A DNA stretch of 64,000 nucleotides from NCBI RefSeq assembly GCF_021172045.1, contig NZ_CP087164.1:5518001-5582000 (forward strand). The letters run 5' to 3'. The position numbers and the translations under genes were made by a program. How positions within the stretch are numbered: position 1 is the first letter of the stretch; the number at the start of each line of letters is the position of its first letter. Below are positions 6,988 through 15,475 of the stretch, piece by piece. The notes beneath the pieces were generated by a model, which did no database searches, was not told where the DNA came from, and saw nothing but the letters and a program-made list of their open reading frames with translations. The stretch is from Capillimicrobium parvum. GTDB taxonomy: Bacteria > Actinomycetota > Thermoleophilia > Solirubrobacterales > Solirubrobacteraceae.

Positions 6988-9254
6988 GCTCGCGCGCCGC
7001 GACCGTCGAGCCGTGGGAGGAGCTGCTCGCGTCCGGCCGCGACGACGGGCGGCTCGTGCGCGAGGCCTACGAGGGCGCGCGCCGGCCGGTGCTCGAGGCG
7101 CCGCCGCCGCTGGACCCGCGGCTGCTCGAGAAGCTGCCTGCGGACGGGCTCTACGCGCATCAGGCGCGCGCGGTGGAGGCGGCGATGACCGGGCCGTTCA
7201 TCGTCACCACGGGAACGGCGTCGGGCAAGTCGATGTGCTTCAACCTGCCGACGATCAACCAGCTGCTCGCGGTGCCGACGAGCCGCGCGCTGTACCTCTA
7301 CCCGACGAAGGCGCTGACCCAGGACCAGTACCGGACGCTGGTCGGCTTCGGGCTCGGCAAGCGCGTGCGGCCGGGGATCTACGACGGCGACACGCCGCGC
7401 GAGGAGCGGCTGGCGATCCGTCGCAACGCGAACGTCGTGCTGACCAACCCCGACATGCTCCACGTCGGGATCCTGCCCAACCACGGGGCGTGGGCGGACT
7501 TCTTCACGCGGCTGGACGCGGTCGTCATCGACGAGGCGCACGTGTACCGCGGCGTGTTCGGCTCGCACATGGGCAACGTGCTGCGGCGGCTGCGGCGGGT
7601 GGCGAGCGCGTACGGCAGCGAGCCGCGGTTCATGCTCGCGTCGGCGACGATCGCCAACCCCGTCGAGCTGGCCGAGCGGCTCACCGGGCTGGAGGAGATC
7701 GAGCTCGTCGACGAGGACGGCTCACCGAGCGCGGCGCGGCGGATCGCGATGTGGAACCCGCCGATCGTCGACGAGGCGCTCGCGCAGCGACGGTCCGTCC
7801 TGGGTGAGGCGGCGGACGTACTGCGCGACCTCGTGCTCTCGGGGGCGCGGACGATCTGCTTCATCAAGTCGCGGCGGGCGGTCGAGCTCGTGTCGAAGCT
7901 CGTCAGCGACGCGGTGGGCGATCGGGACCCCGCGCTGGCGGACGTCGTGGAGCCGTACCGCGCCGGCTACACGCCGCAGCAGCGCCGCGACATCGAGGCG
8001 CGGCTCGTCTCGGGCGAGCTGCGCTGCGTGGTGACGACCGATGCGCTGGAGCTCGGCATCGACATCGGCGCCCTGGATGCCTGCGTGGTCGTCACGTTCC
8101 CGGGCACCGTCGCGTCGCTGCGGCAGATGTGGGGTCGCGCGGGCCGGCGACGGACGGGGCTGGCCGTGTACGTGGCCGGCGAGGACGCGCTCGATCAGTA
8201 CTTCTGCCGGCACCCGGACGAGTTCCTCGAGCGGCCGGTGGAGTCGGCGATCCTGGACTTCGAGAACGAGGAGATCCACCAGGCGCACCTGCTGTGCGCG
8301 GCGCACGAGGGGCCGCTGAGCACTGCTGATGCGGGGGTCTTGGGGCCGGCGTGGCGCGCGCATGCCGATGCTCTGGTGTCCTCGGGCGTCCTGCGCGAGG
8401 TGCACGGCGTGTACTCCCTGCGCCATCCGGAGGACTTCCCGGCGGCACGCGTGTCGCTGCGATCGGCGTCGCCGGACTCGTTCGCGGTGGTCGACGTGTC
8501 GTCGGGCGAGCTGCTCGGGACGGTCGAGTCGGCGCGGGCGTTCACGACGACGCACCAGGGCGCGGTCTACCTGCACCAGGCGCGGTCCTACGAGGTGGTC
8601 GAGCTGGACCTGGCCGCGCGGCGTGCTCTTGTGAAGCCCTTCGACGGCGACTGGTACACGCAGCCGAAGAAGGAGACGCTGACGGAGATCGAGCGGCTCC
8701 TGGATCGGCGTGTGTGTCTCGGGGTCGAGCTCTCCTACGGGGTGGTGCGGGTGACCGAGACGGTGATCGCCTACCAGCGCAAGCACCTGCCCGACCACGA
8801 GGTGATCGACCTGCAGGCCCTGGACCTGCCGCAGACGGAGTTCACGACGCGGGCGCTGTGGTACGAGCTGCCGCCTGACGTGGTCGAGGTGGAGTTCCCG
8901 ACCGAGCTGTTGCTCGGCTCTTTGCACGCCGCCGAGCACTCCCAGATCGCCGTGCTTCCGCTGCTGGCGATGTGCGACCGCTGGGACATCGGCGGGCTGT
9001 CGACGAACCTGCATCCCCAGACGGGGCGCCCGACGATCTTCATCTACGACGGGCACCCGGGCGGGGTCGGGATCACCCGCCGCGGCTACGAGGTGTTCGA
9101 GACGCTGGTCGGCGACGCGCACCGGCTGATCGGCGAGTGCCCGTGCGAGGCGGGGTGCCCATCGTGCGTGCAGTCGCCGAAGTGCGGGAACCTCAACGAA
9201 CCGCTGAGCAAGGCCGGCTCGCTCGAGCTGATGGCGCGGATGCTGGAGCGCTGA
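6984..9254 (+). CDS. DEAD/DEAH-box helicase with C-terminal zinc-binding domain (MrfA/YprA-like)
   Basis: A 756-residue superfamily 2 helicase. Walker A is TGTASGKS near 75, motif II DEAH near 186, motif III SAT, and motif VI QMWGRAGRRRTGL near 380. The C-terminal 250 residues match the DUF1998/MrfA region, ending in the cysteine cluster CPCEAGCPSCVQSPKCGN. Known relatives (Bacillus MrfA, yeast Hrq1-like) act in excision of mitomycin-type DNA adducts. It is the last gene of a four-gene run joined by 4-base overlaps, an odd partner for gpgS and folP. The GTG start is fixed by the overlap with the folP stop. Confidence 0.9.
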   Translation: MSSRAATVEPWEELLASGRDDGRLVREAYEGARRPVLEAPPPLDPRLLEKLPADGLYAHQARAVEAAMTGPFIVTTGTASGKSMCFNLPTINQLLAVPTSRALYLYPTKALTQDQYRTLVGFGLGKRVRPGIYDGDTPREERLAIRRNANVVLTNPDMLHVGILPNHGAWADFFTRLDAVVIDEAHVYRGVFGSHMGNVLRRLRRVASAYGSEPRFMLASATIANPVELAERLTGLEEIELVDEDGSPSAARRIAMWNPPIVDEALAQRRSVLGEAADVLRDLVLSGARTICFIKSRRAVELVSKLVSDAVGDRDPALADVVEPYRAGYTPQQRRDIEARLVSGELRCVVTTDALELGIDIGALDACVVVTFPGTVASLRQMWGRAGRRRTGLAVYVAGEDALDQYFCRHPDEFLERPVESAILDFENEEIHQAHLLCAAHEGPLSTADAGVLGPAWRAHADALVSSGVLREVHGVYSLRHPEDFPAARVSLRSASPDSFAVVDVSSGELLGTVESARAFTTTHQGAVYLHQARSYEVVELDLAARRALVKPFDGDWYTQPKKETLTEIERLLDRRVCLGVELSYGVVRVTETVIAYQRKHLPDHEVIDLQALDLPQTEFTTRALWYELPPDVVEVEFPTELLLGSLHAAEHSQIAVLPLLAMCDRWDIGGLSTNLHPQTGRPTIFIYDGHPGGVGITRRGYEVFETLVGDAHRLIGECPCEAGCPSCVQSPKCGNLNEPLSKAGSLELMARMLER

Positions 9255-9361
9255 GGCTGCGGCCGGCGAAGCTGCAGCGAACCTGACCGGTCGCTCGCCA
9301 AACCTGCGCAAAGCTGCGGGACCGTGCGTGTGTGCGCTCGCACGAGCCGACCCTGTCCGTG

Positions 9362-10495
9362 ATGAGGATGGTCGGGACGGTTGTGCGCGGGGAGGCGGCG
9401 GGGATGGTCGTCGCCACGTTCGCGGTTGCGCTCGCGGCTCCGGCGGCGGGCGCGGCCGGCGGGGCCGCCACCGCGCGCGCCGCGTCGGCCGGCGCTCGCG
9501 CGACGGGCGTGGTCGCGTCGACCGCGGCGCTGCGCGTCGGCGGGTCCGCGTACTTCGGGCCGCCGGGCTCCGGCGGCTCCGCGTACGGCGCCCCGCTGCA
9601 TCCGGTCGACTCCCGGCCCGTCGCGACCTTCCTGCAGGTCGCGCCGCGGCGCGTGCGCGCGGGCGGGCTGCCGCAGGTGCGCTTCCGGGTGCGCCAGCGG
9701 GGCGTGATCACGGTGACCGCGCGCGTGATGGTGCTCGCCTCCGGCCGCCGTGCCTCACGCAAGCCGGTGCTCGATGTGCCGGTCGGGCGCGTGGCGGTCG
9801 GCCACACGGTCACCGTACGCTGGCCGCGCAAGGCCAAGCTCGCCGCCGGGCGCTACAAGGTCAGCCTCCACGCAACCGACCCGGCGGGCCGGACGCTCGC
9901 CCGGCGCGGCTATCCGGGCCAGGCGATGCTGCAGGTGTTCAAGCCGCCGCCTCCGCCGAAGCCCAAGCCGAAGCCCGCCCCTCCCGCTCCGGCGCCCGCA
10001 CCGGCCCCGACCCCGGCGCCCGCTCCCGCACCGGCTCCGGCCCCTGCGCCGGCCCCGACTCCACCGGCGATCACGACGCCCGGCGTGTTCCCGGTGGCCG
10101 GCCCGCACACGTTCGGCGGCGAGGACGCCCGCTTCGGCGCCGGCCGTCCCGGACATGTCCATCAGGGCCAGGACGTCACCGCCGCCGCGGGCACCGCCGT
10201 CGTCGCCCCCACCGCCGGCGTCGTCACGGTCGTCGACTACCAGGCCGCCGGCGCCGGCTACTACGTCGTCATTCGGTCGGTCGACGGCCGCGACTTCTTC
10301 CTCTGCCACTTCCTCAAGGGGTCCACCGCCGTGTCCGTCGGCCAGACCGTCGCCCCGGGCACCCTGCTCGCCCGCGTCGGCGCCACCGGCTCCGCGACCG
10401 GCCCGCACCTGCACTTCGAGATCTGGATCGGCGGCTGGCAGCAGGGCGCCCCGATCGACCCCCTGGCCCAGCTCAAGGCCTGGGAGCCCGGATGA
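9362..10495 (+). CDS. Secreted M23 (LytM) peptidase with a Pro-rich linker
   Basis: A predicted exported peptidoglycan endopeptidase of 377 residues from the ATG at 9362 (a GTG at 9332 would add 10). The N-terminus MRMVGTVVRGEAAG with the hydrophobic run MVVATFAVALAAPAAGA looks like a signal peptide. Residues about 55-185 form an Ig-like domain. A K/P/A-rich linker of about 45 residues (KPKPKPAPPAPAPA type, encoded by an imperfect CCGGC/CGCTCC repeat) spans about 195-240. The LytM domain follows with HQGQD and, 95 residues later, HLHFE; these are the zinc-ligand motifs HxxxD and HxH. A missing Shine-Dalgarno at both starts leaves the start uncertain. Confidence 0.85.
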   Translation: MRMVGTVVRGEAAGMVVATFAVALAAPAAGAAGGAATARAASAGARATGVVASTAALRVGGSAYFGPPGSGGSAYGAPLHPVDSRPVATFLQVAPRRVRAGGLPQVRFRVRQRGVITVTARVMVLASGRRASRKPVLDVPVGRVAVGHTVTVRWPRKAKLAAGRYKVSLHATDPAGRTLARRGYPGQAMLQVFKPPPPPKPKPKPAPPAPAPAPAPTPAPAPAPAPAPAPAPTPPAITTPGVFPVAGPHTFGGEDARFGAGRPGHVHQGQDVTAAAGTAVVAPTAGVVTVVDYQAAGAGYYVVIRSVDGRDFFLCHFLKGSTAVSVGQTVAPGTLLARVGATGSATGPHLHFEIWIGGWQQGAPIDPLAQLKAWEPG

Positions 10496-10656
10496 AGCGC
10501 GAACCCGCCCGCGACCGCCCCTCCCGCCGCCGCCCTGCGACCCACGTCTGCCCCGCGTGCGCGGGCACCTGCACCTCCCCGATCGAACGCCCCCTCGAGC
10601 ACGACTGCCGCGCGGCTCGCGTGGCCGCCGCCAGGCGCCGCCGCCGCGACCGCTGA
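10492..10656 (+). CDS. Small Arg-rich protein with a CPACAGTC motif
   Basis: A 54-residue basic protein whose ATG overlaps the peptidase stop by 4 bases (ATGA). It contains CPACAGTC and a further Cys (EHDCRAA), a possible four-Cys/His zinc knuckle. The frame is arginine-rich, which in this base composition can arise by chance; the stop-start coupling typical of this genome is the main support. Confidence 0.4.
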   Translation: MKREPARDRPSRRRPATHVCPACAGTCTSPIERPLEHDCRAARVAAARRRRRDR

Positions 10657-10692
10657 CCGCCGCCCGGGCGCTACCCTTGGACGCCTCATCAC

Positions 10693-10765
10693 GGCGAGAT
10701 AGCTCAGTTGGTAGAGCACACGACTGAAAATCGTGGTGTCCCCGGTTCGAGTCCGGGTCTCGCCA
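10693..10765 (+). tRNA. tRNA-Phe (GAA)
   Basis: A full cloverleaf can be drawn: acceptor GGCGAGA/TCTCGCC, D-stem GCTC/GAGC, anticodon stem CACGA/TCGTG with loop CTGAAAA (anticodon GAA), T-stem CCCGG/CCGGG with loop TTCGAGT, and discriminator A. The 3' CCA is not encoded. The sequence downstream is a decayed gene island, so this tRNA may once have served as an integration site, although no repeated 3' end was found downstream. Confidence 0.97.
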
Positions 10766-10853
10766 TCGGAAACAGCTCTGGAACCTGAGCCTTGTTCGCG
10801 ACTGGCGCGGAGCGGGAACAAGCCCTTTCGGCCGGCACTCCCAACGGCTGCGA

Positions 10854-11227
10854 CTACGCCGGATCGCCGAGCGGCTCCAGACTTCGCCGCGCGTGGCGGT
10901 CGGTCGGACGGACGCGTCCGGCCGCTTTCGTACAGAAGTTCACAGGATCTTGTGAACCGAAGACCGTCGGCCGCATCGGCGAGCTGCGGCCCATGGCGCC
11001 GGTATAGACCGGCGATCGGCTGTGGCGCCTCGAGGTAGCGGTCGAACGGCGAGCCGACGCGGCGGATCTCGCCGAGGGTGCAGGCAAGGAGCTCCGCGAG
11101 GTCGGCGTCGTCGCGCGGAGGCTCGTCGATCCGCATCCCGACGGCACGAGCGAGCGCGCTCGCTCGCTCGGGTCTCGTGGTAGCTGCGAAGGTCAGGGCG
11201 GCCCTCGCGGTACCGGTCGGCAGCCAT
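10854..11227 (-). pseudogene. Frameshifted fragment of an unrecognised gene
   Basis: The ATG at 11227 overlaps the stop of the preceding minus-strand gene by one base (TAATG), an operon-like junction. The frame MAADRYREGRPDLRSYHETRASERAR runs to a tetranucleotide repeat at 11147-11170, after which the natural-looking continuation MRIDEPPRDDADLAELLACTLGEIRRVGS is in another frame; removing one CTCG copy would join them. The second frame has no stop before it enters antisense tRNA-Phe sequence, so the 3' end also seems lost. The product is unrecognised. Confidence 0.45.
11147..11170. repeat. CGAG/CTCG tetranucleotide repeat forming a 20-bp palindrome
   Basis: Two CGAG units, a central CGCG and three CTCG units; bases 11147-11166 are a perfect palindrome. 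The third CTCG copy (11167-11170) is what puts the gene around it out of frame. Confidence 0.85.
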
Positions 11228-11790
11228 TAGGCGTCGAGAAGGTCGTGTAGGCCGAGTCCGCCGGCTCGCCGTGGCGCGCGAACCGGCCAGCCGTCGTCGT
11301 CGAAGCGGAGCCGTTCGAGATAGTCCAGTGGCTCGACGGCGATCGCGCGCAGTTCGTACTCGGGAAACGTCGACACCTGATGCGCGCCGAGGAAGGTGCT
11401 GCGAATTCGGCCGGCGACGTCACGCGGTCGTGCACGTCCGCCTTCGAGGAGGCACGCCCATGAGCGCTGCCAGCGCGAGATCAGATCGGCCGTCGTCCAG
11501 TCGCGCACACCGGCTGGCGAGTTCGCGTTGGGCGGCGCGAACAGCGCGGCGACCTCGGCGTCGCGCCACCGCTTGGGGTCGTTGCGACCACGAGGTACCC
11601 GCGCTCGTACTGCGAGGAGCCGTCGACGACCGACATGGCCTTGAGCAGGTCCCAGAGCGTCTGATCGACGTCGAGCACCTTGACCTCGACAACGGCCGTC
11701 GGATGCCGGCTCTGACACGGCCTCAAGGATGGTCGCTTGAAGTGGCCCACCGACGTCGGTGTTGGTCTTGTTCGTAGTGTCGCGGATCAT
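11227..11790 (-). pseudogene. Twice-frameshifted PD-(D/E)XK nuclease-like gene
   Basis: The N-terminal part (MIRDTTNKTNTDVGGPL) and the C-terminal 110 residues (from RWRDAEVAALFAPP) are in one frame, but the sequence-like middle, AVVEVKVLDVDQTLWDLLKA followed by YERGYLVVAT, lies in a second frame at about 11600-11705. EVK followed by a Q-x-x-x-D-L-x-K helix and a YLVVA strand resembles the core of PD-(D/E)XK restriction-like folds. A +1 shift near 11705 and a compensating one near 11585 would be needed. It is followed one base on by the 11227 gene and preceded by the truncated glutaredoxin-like gene. The fold is inferred from a short motif. Confidence 0.45.
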
Positions 11791-11798
11791 CGCGGCTC

Positions 11799-12509
11799 TC
11801 AGAAGACCGAGTCCGGAAGGACGAGATCCGGGACGCTCGCGAGCACGTCCGGCGGCAGGTCGATGCGCTGGCCGCGGCAGAACGCGCGGAGCTGGCGGTA
11901 GTGGAAGCCCGCGTGCCAGCGCTGGTACTCGACCAGGGAGCGGAAGGACATGTCGCCGCGCGACGAGTGAACCTCCCGGTCGTGCAGGGGCAGTTGCGCC
12001 TCCTCGTCGGCGAGAAAGCCCAGGTAGCGATCCGCGATCGAACGCCCGAAGTCGTGGACCCCGCGGCTGGAGCGCAGCTCGAGCTCGACCTCGTCATCGC
12101 GTTCCGGCTGCCAGTCAAAGCGCCCCGTCCGCCACGCGGCCGGCAGCAGCCCGATCGGATAGGACACGTTCACCGTGAGGTTCCTCAGCGAGCGGCCGCG
12201 CGAGGGTGTCGGCTTGATCAGGACCTCCCAATCCAGGAGGGCGATGCTGTCGCACCAGGCATCGAGGATCGTGTAGATGTCCCACGCCAGCCGCTGTCCC
12301 TGCGCCCGTGGCTCGAGCGGGAGGCCGAGCGCGGCGGCGATCTGCACGGGATGCATGATCGGCGTAACCGCGGCGTCGACCACGAGCGACGGCACGACCG
12401 GGCGCCCGAGCGAGATCCACCGGCGCTCGCCCTCGCCGTCGAGAACGTTGATCGATTCGAACTCGATGTTGTTCTGGCCAAGGAACTCCCTGGCTAGGGC
12501 ACACGACGC
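11799..12509 (-). pseudogene. 5'-truncated glutaredoxin-domain protein
   Basis: The open frame starts directly after a TGA at 12510-12512 with no ATG/GTG/TTG before the GTG at 12395. Its first residues, SCALAREFLGQNNIEFESIN, then RPVVPSLVVDA, read like the helix and strands after the active-site Cys of a glutaredoxin, so roughly the first 12-15 residues, including the CxxC, are missing. About 150 further residues include a His-rich helix (YQRWHAGFHYRQLRAF), possibly DinB-like. It abuts the end of the cupin gene, consistent with a deletion junction. Translation from 12395 as a 198-residue protein is possible but would lack the redox motif. Confidence 0.5.
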
Positions 12510-12562
12510 TCACCCGGGCCGCCACACCAGGGCGACGGAGCTCTGCCCCGCGTCCGCCGGGC

Positions 12563-12967
12563 TCACGGCCAGAACCCGTCCATCTTCTCCGGTGGCGCCG
12601 CGGCGCAGCGCGTCGAGAAGATCAGCAGCTGCGCTTCGGCGTCGGTGTCGTTGTGGACGGAGTAGAACTCCTCGCCGGTCATGCGCACCGCGGTCCGGGG
12701 TCCCGCCGCGAAGACGTCGTCGCCGACCTTGAACGTGACCGTGCCGGAGATCACGAAGAAGACCTCCTCCTGGCCCGGGTGGCGGTGGCCGTAGCTGCCG
12801 CGGCCGCCGGTCCCCGGGAGCATGCGCCGCCAGCTGAAGGACACCTGCTCGGTCCCGAGCGCGTCGCTGTACCACCGCTGCTCGCCGTAGCCCGGGTACT
12901 GGGCCATGAAGTCCAGCGCGTCCTCGCGTGCCGCGATCGAGTAGCCGCCGGCCGGCCTGGAGCTCAT
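12563..12967 (-). CDS. Cupin-domain protein
   Basis: 134 residues, a single conserved beta-barrel. Cupin motif 1 is visible as GHRHPGQEEVFFVISGTVTF near 61-80 (H-x-H...E pattern for metal binding) and motif 2 around TAVRMTGEEFYSVHN. The start overlaps the molybdopterin oxidoreductase stop by 4 bases (ATGA), so the two are probably co-translated. The substrate is unknown; small cupins next to oxidoreductases are often isomerases, dioxygenases or sensors. Confidence 0.8.
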   Translation of the reverse strand: MSSRPAGGYSIAAREDALDFMAQYPGYGEQRWYSDALGTEQVSFSWRRMLPGTGGRGSYGHRHPGQEEVFFVISGTVTFKVGDDVFAAGPRTAVRMTGEEFYSVHNDTDAEAQLLIFSTRCAAAPPEKMDGFWP

Positions 12968-14970
12968 CTGCCACCCCCCACGTCAGGCGCCACGTCGACC
13001 CGGTTGTCGTTGAACGTCGGCGCCGCGCCCATCTCGGTCAGCGCCTGCGACGTCGTCGCCTGCGCGCTCAGCCCGTCCGCGTAGTCGCAGTTCCACCAGC
13101 CCATCGGCGCGACGACGACACCGGCCGCAGCGTCATCAGACACCCGTGCCACGCAGCGAAATGAGCCGCGATCGTTGAACACGCGCACCCAACCGCCATC
13201 CTCGATCTCGCGCCGCCTCGCATCGGCAGGGTTGATCACCACCATCGGCAGCGGCTGCGCCGACCGCTGGCGCTCCTGGTTGGCGAACGTCGAGTTCAGG
13301 AACAGGTGCGTCTTGGGCGTGATCAGCGCCAGCGGGTAGCGCTGCGCCAGCGACGCGTCGGCGACCTCGACCGGCGCGACGTAGCTCGCATGCAGCGCGG
13401 CACGACCCGTCGCCGTCCCGAACCGGCCCTCGGCGTGCGGCAGCGGACCCTGCCCGAGATCGACCTTCGCCCAGCCGCGCTCGCGCAGCCCCGGCAAGGA
13501 CGGGCCGGTCGCCAGGAGCGCGTCGAGCAGCTGCTCGTCGGACTCGCGCAGGCACGGGTCGTCGAAGCCCAGGCGCGCCGCCAGCAGGCGGAAGATCTCG
13601 GTGTTCGGCTTGGCCTCCCCCAACGGCGCGATCGCCGGCTCGTTGAACGTCACGTAGTGATGACCCCACGAGAAGACGACGTCGCGGTGCTCGAGCGCGG
13701 TCGTCGCGGGCAGCACGACGTCGGCGTGACGCGCCGTATCGGTCACGAACTGCTCGAGGACCAGCACGAACAGATCGTCGCGGGCCAGCCCCGCCAGCAC
13801 CCCGCCCTGGTCGGGCGCGATGACCGCCGGGTTCGAGTTCCAGACGACCAGCGCCTTGACCGGCGGGTCAAGCGCCCGGTCGGTCAGCGCCCGGCCCAGC
13901 TGCGCCATGTTGACGTCGCGCACCGGCCCGGGCCGCAGGTCCGCACGAACGAGCGCACCCCGGCTCAGCGCCGCCGTCGTGGCGAGCGGGATGTACGAGC
14001 AGCCGCCACCGCGATCGCGCCAGGCCCCGGTGAGCGTCGCCAACGACGCGATCGTCGCGTAGGCCTGCACAGCACCCATGTGCCGCTGCGCGCCGACCCC
14101 GAGCCGCAGCAGCGCCGGGCGCGTCGTGGCGAACGCCCGGCCGACGGCGGCGACCGCCTCCGCGTCCACCCCGCAGATCCCGGCCCAGCGATCAACCGGA
14201 TAGCGGTCGAGCACGGCCAGCAGCTCGTCATAGCCATCGGCATGCGTGCGACAGAACTCCTCGTCCTGCAGGCCGGCATCGACGATCGCGCGCATCATGC
14301 CGATCGCCAGCGCCGCGTCGGTCCCCGGCCGCGGACGCAGATGCTCGTCGGCGACCCGGGCGGTACGGCTGCGAAACGGGTCGACCACGACCAAACGAGC
14401 GCCGGCCGCCCGCGCGTCGAGCAGCCGCCGCCAAAGATGCGGCGCGGTCGACATCGGGTTCCAGCCCCACACCAACAGAAAGCGGGCGTTCGGCCACTCC
14501 TCCGGATCGACCTCCGGCGAGACGCCGTGCGCCATCGCCGTCCCCGTGTAACCCGCGGTGGCGCAGATCGTGCGCACGAGGTTGCTCGCCCCCAGCGCGT
14601 TCATCAGCCGCGCGCTCATGAGATCGCCCTGGATCAGGCCCTGCGTGCCCATGTACGAGTACGGCAGGATCGACTCGCCCCCGTGCTCGTCGCGCGCCCG
14701 CCGCAGCGCCGTCGCCGCGCAATCCAGCGCCTCGTCCCACGACGCGCGCCGCAAGCCGCCGTCCTCGCGCACAAGCGGATGCAGGATCCGCTCCGGCGAG
14801 TACACCCGCTCCAGGTAGTTCGACACCTTGCCGCACAGAAAGCCACGCGTGATCGGATGCTCGGGATCGCCGACGACGCGCGTCGCGCGCCCGTCCTCGA
14901 CGGTCACGTGCATCGCGCACGTGTCGGGACAGTCATGCGGACAGGCGGCACGCACGATCCGGGCGGCCAT
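12964..14970 (-). CDS. Molybdopterin (bis-MGD) oxidoreductase with one [4Fe-4S] cluster
   Basis: 668 residues, DMSO-reductase superfamily. The N-terminal ACPHDCPDTC with a fourth Cys in GFLCGK supplies the [4Fe-4S] ligands (C-x3-C-x3-C-x26-28-C). NPMSTAPHLW, VVVDPFRSRTA and VVWNSNPAV are cofactor-binding segments, and a C-terminal beta-barrel domain begins near 560 (LALITPKTHLFLNSTFAN). No Tat signal is present, so it is likely cytoplasmic. MAARIVRAACPHDC was chosen as start because upstream residues are shadow. Enzymes of this shape include formate dehydrogenase-like and putative thiosulfate/polysulfide-type proteins; the substrate cannot be read from sequence. No maturation or electron-transfer subunit is adjacent. 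Confidence 0.88.
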   Translation of the reverse strand: MAARIVRAACPHDCPDTCAMHVTVEDGRATRVVGDPEHPITRGFLCGKVSNYLERVYSPERILHPLVREDGGLRRASWDEALDCAATALRRARDEHGGESILPYSYMGTQGLIQGDLMSARLMNALGASNLVRTICATAGYTGTAMAHGVSPEVDPEEWPNARFLLVWGWNPMSTAPHLWRRLLDARAAGARLVVVDPFRSRTARVADEHLRPRPGTDAALAIGMMRAIVDAGLQDEEFCRTHADGYDELLAVLDRYPVDRWAGICGVDAEAVAAVGRAFATTRPALLRLGVGAQRHMGAVQAYATIASLATLTGAWRDRGGGCSYIPLATTAALSRGALVRADLRPGPVRDVNMAQLGRALTDRALDPPVKALVVWNSNPAVIAPDQGGVLAGLARDDLFVLVLEQFVTDTARHADVVLPATTALEHRDVVFSWGHHYVTFNEPAIAPLGEAKPNTEIFRLLAARLGFDDPCLRESDEQLLDALLATGPSLPGLRERGWAKVDLGQGPLPHAEGRFGTATGRAALHASYVAPVEVADASLAQRYPLALITPKTHLFLNSTFANQERQRSAQPLPMVVINPADARRREIEDGGWVRVFNDRGSFRCVARVSDDAAAGVVVAPMGWWNCDYADGLSAQATTSQALTEMGAAPTFNDNRVDVAPDVGGGR

Positions 14971-15475
14971 CGGCCGATCGTACGCCCGGACGGAGCGGGC
15001 GGGCAACCGGGATCGGTCTTTGCGGCGCGGTCGGGGCGCACGCCGGCGCGGTACCGGCGAGCACCCCGACCTGTTGCTGGATCGAAGCAGGGACGGCCGC
15101 ACACGTCGTCGTGAGACCGATCATGGGGAGCTCGAGGCGGCTGGCGTCGGCAGGCTCTCCCCGTTTCGACTTCCTCACCATCACCGACGGCGAACCGGAG
15201 CGACTCATTGAGTTGAAGTCCTCTGACGTTGACGCGGCAGGTCGAGACAGGTCCGCCTCTCGATGCTGGCGTCACAGGACTCGCGCTTCGGCGACGGGAC
15301 CTGACGTAGGACGCGCGCGGAGCCCGGCCTCGCCGAGCAGGGCGTCCCGGAGGTCTGGCGCCATGGGATCCTGGCCCGCCGCTCGGCATTGGCAACGAGC
15401 AGCGGCCTGGACCCAGTTCAGCGTATGCTCGCCGGGCGCGAATCCGTAGCCGTCGAGGAAGCAAGCGAGGCTGCA
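14971..15475. other. Intergenic region, no gene identified
   Basis: About 500 bases between the divergent molybdopterin oxidoreductase and HD-domain genes. On the minus strand 15272-15476 can be read as LDGYGFAPGEHTLNWVQAAA and more, but it has no start codon of its own and overlaps the HD gene, so it is not called. No repeats or clear promoters were seen. Confidence 0.4.

Noticed and set aside
9950-10070. Proline codon repeats in the M23 gene as a possible CRISPR-like or satellite array
   Set aside because: They encode the P/A/K linker in frame; no regular spacer-repeat structure.
10261-11136. Minus-strand frame crossing tRNA-Phe, containing GETRTRTGDTTIFS
   Set aside because: That stretch is antisense tRNA, a well-known false-protein source; only the part above 10854 looks gene-like.
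10765-12520. Duplicate of the tRNA-Phe 3' end as an attachment site
   Set aside because: Looked for a second copy of the T-arm/acceptor sequence downstream by eye; none found within the island.
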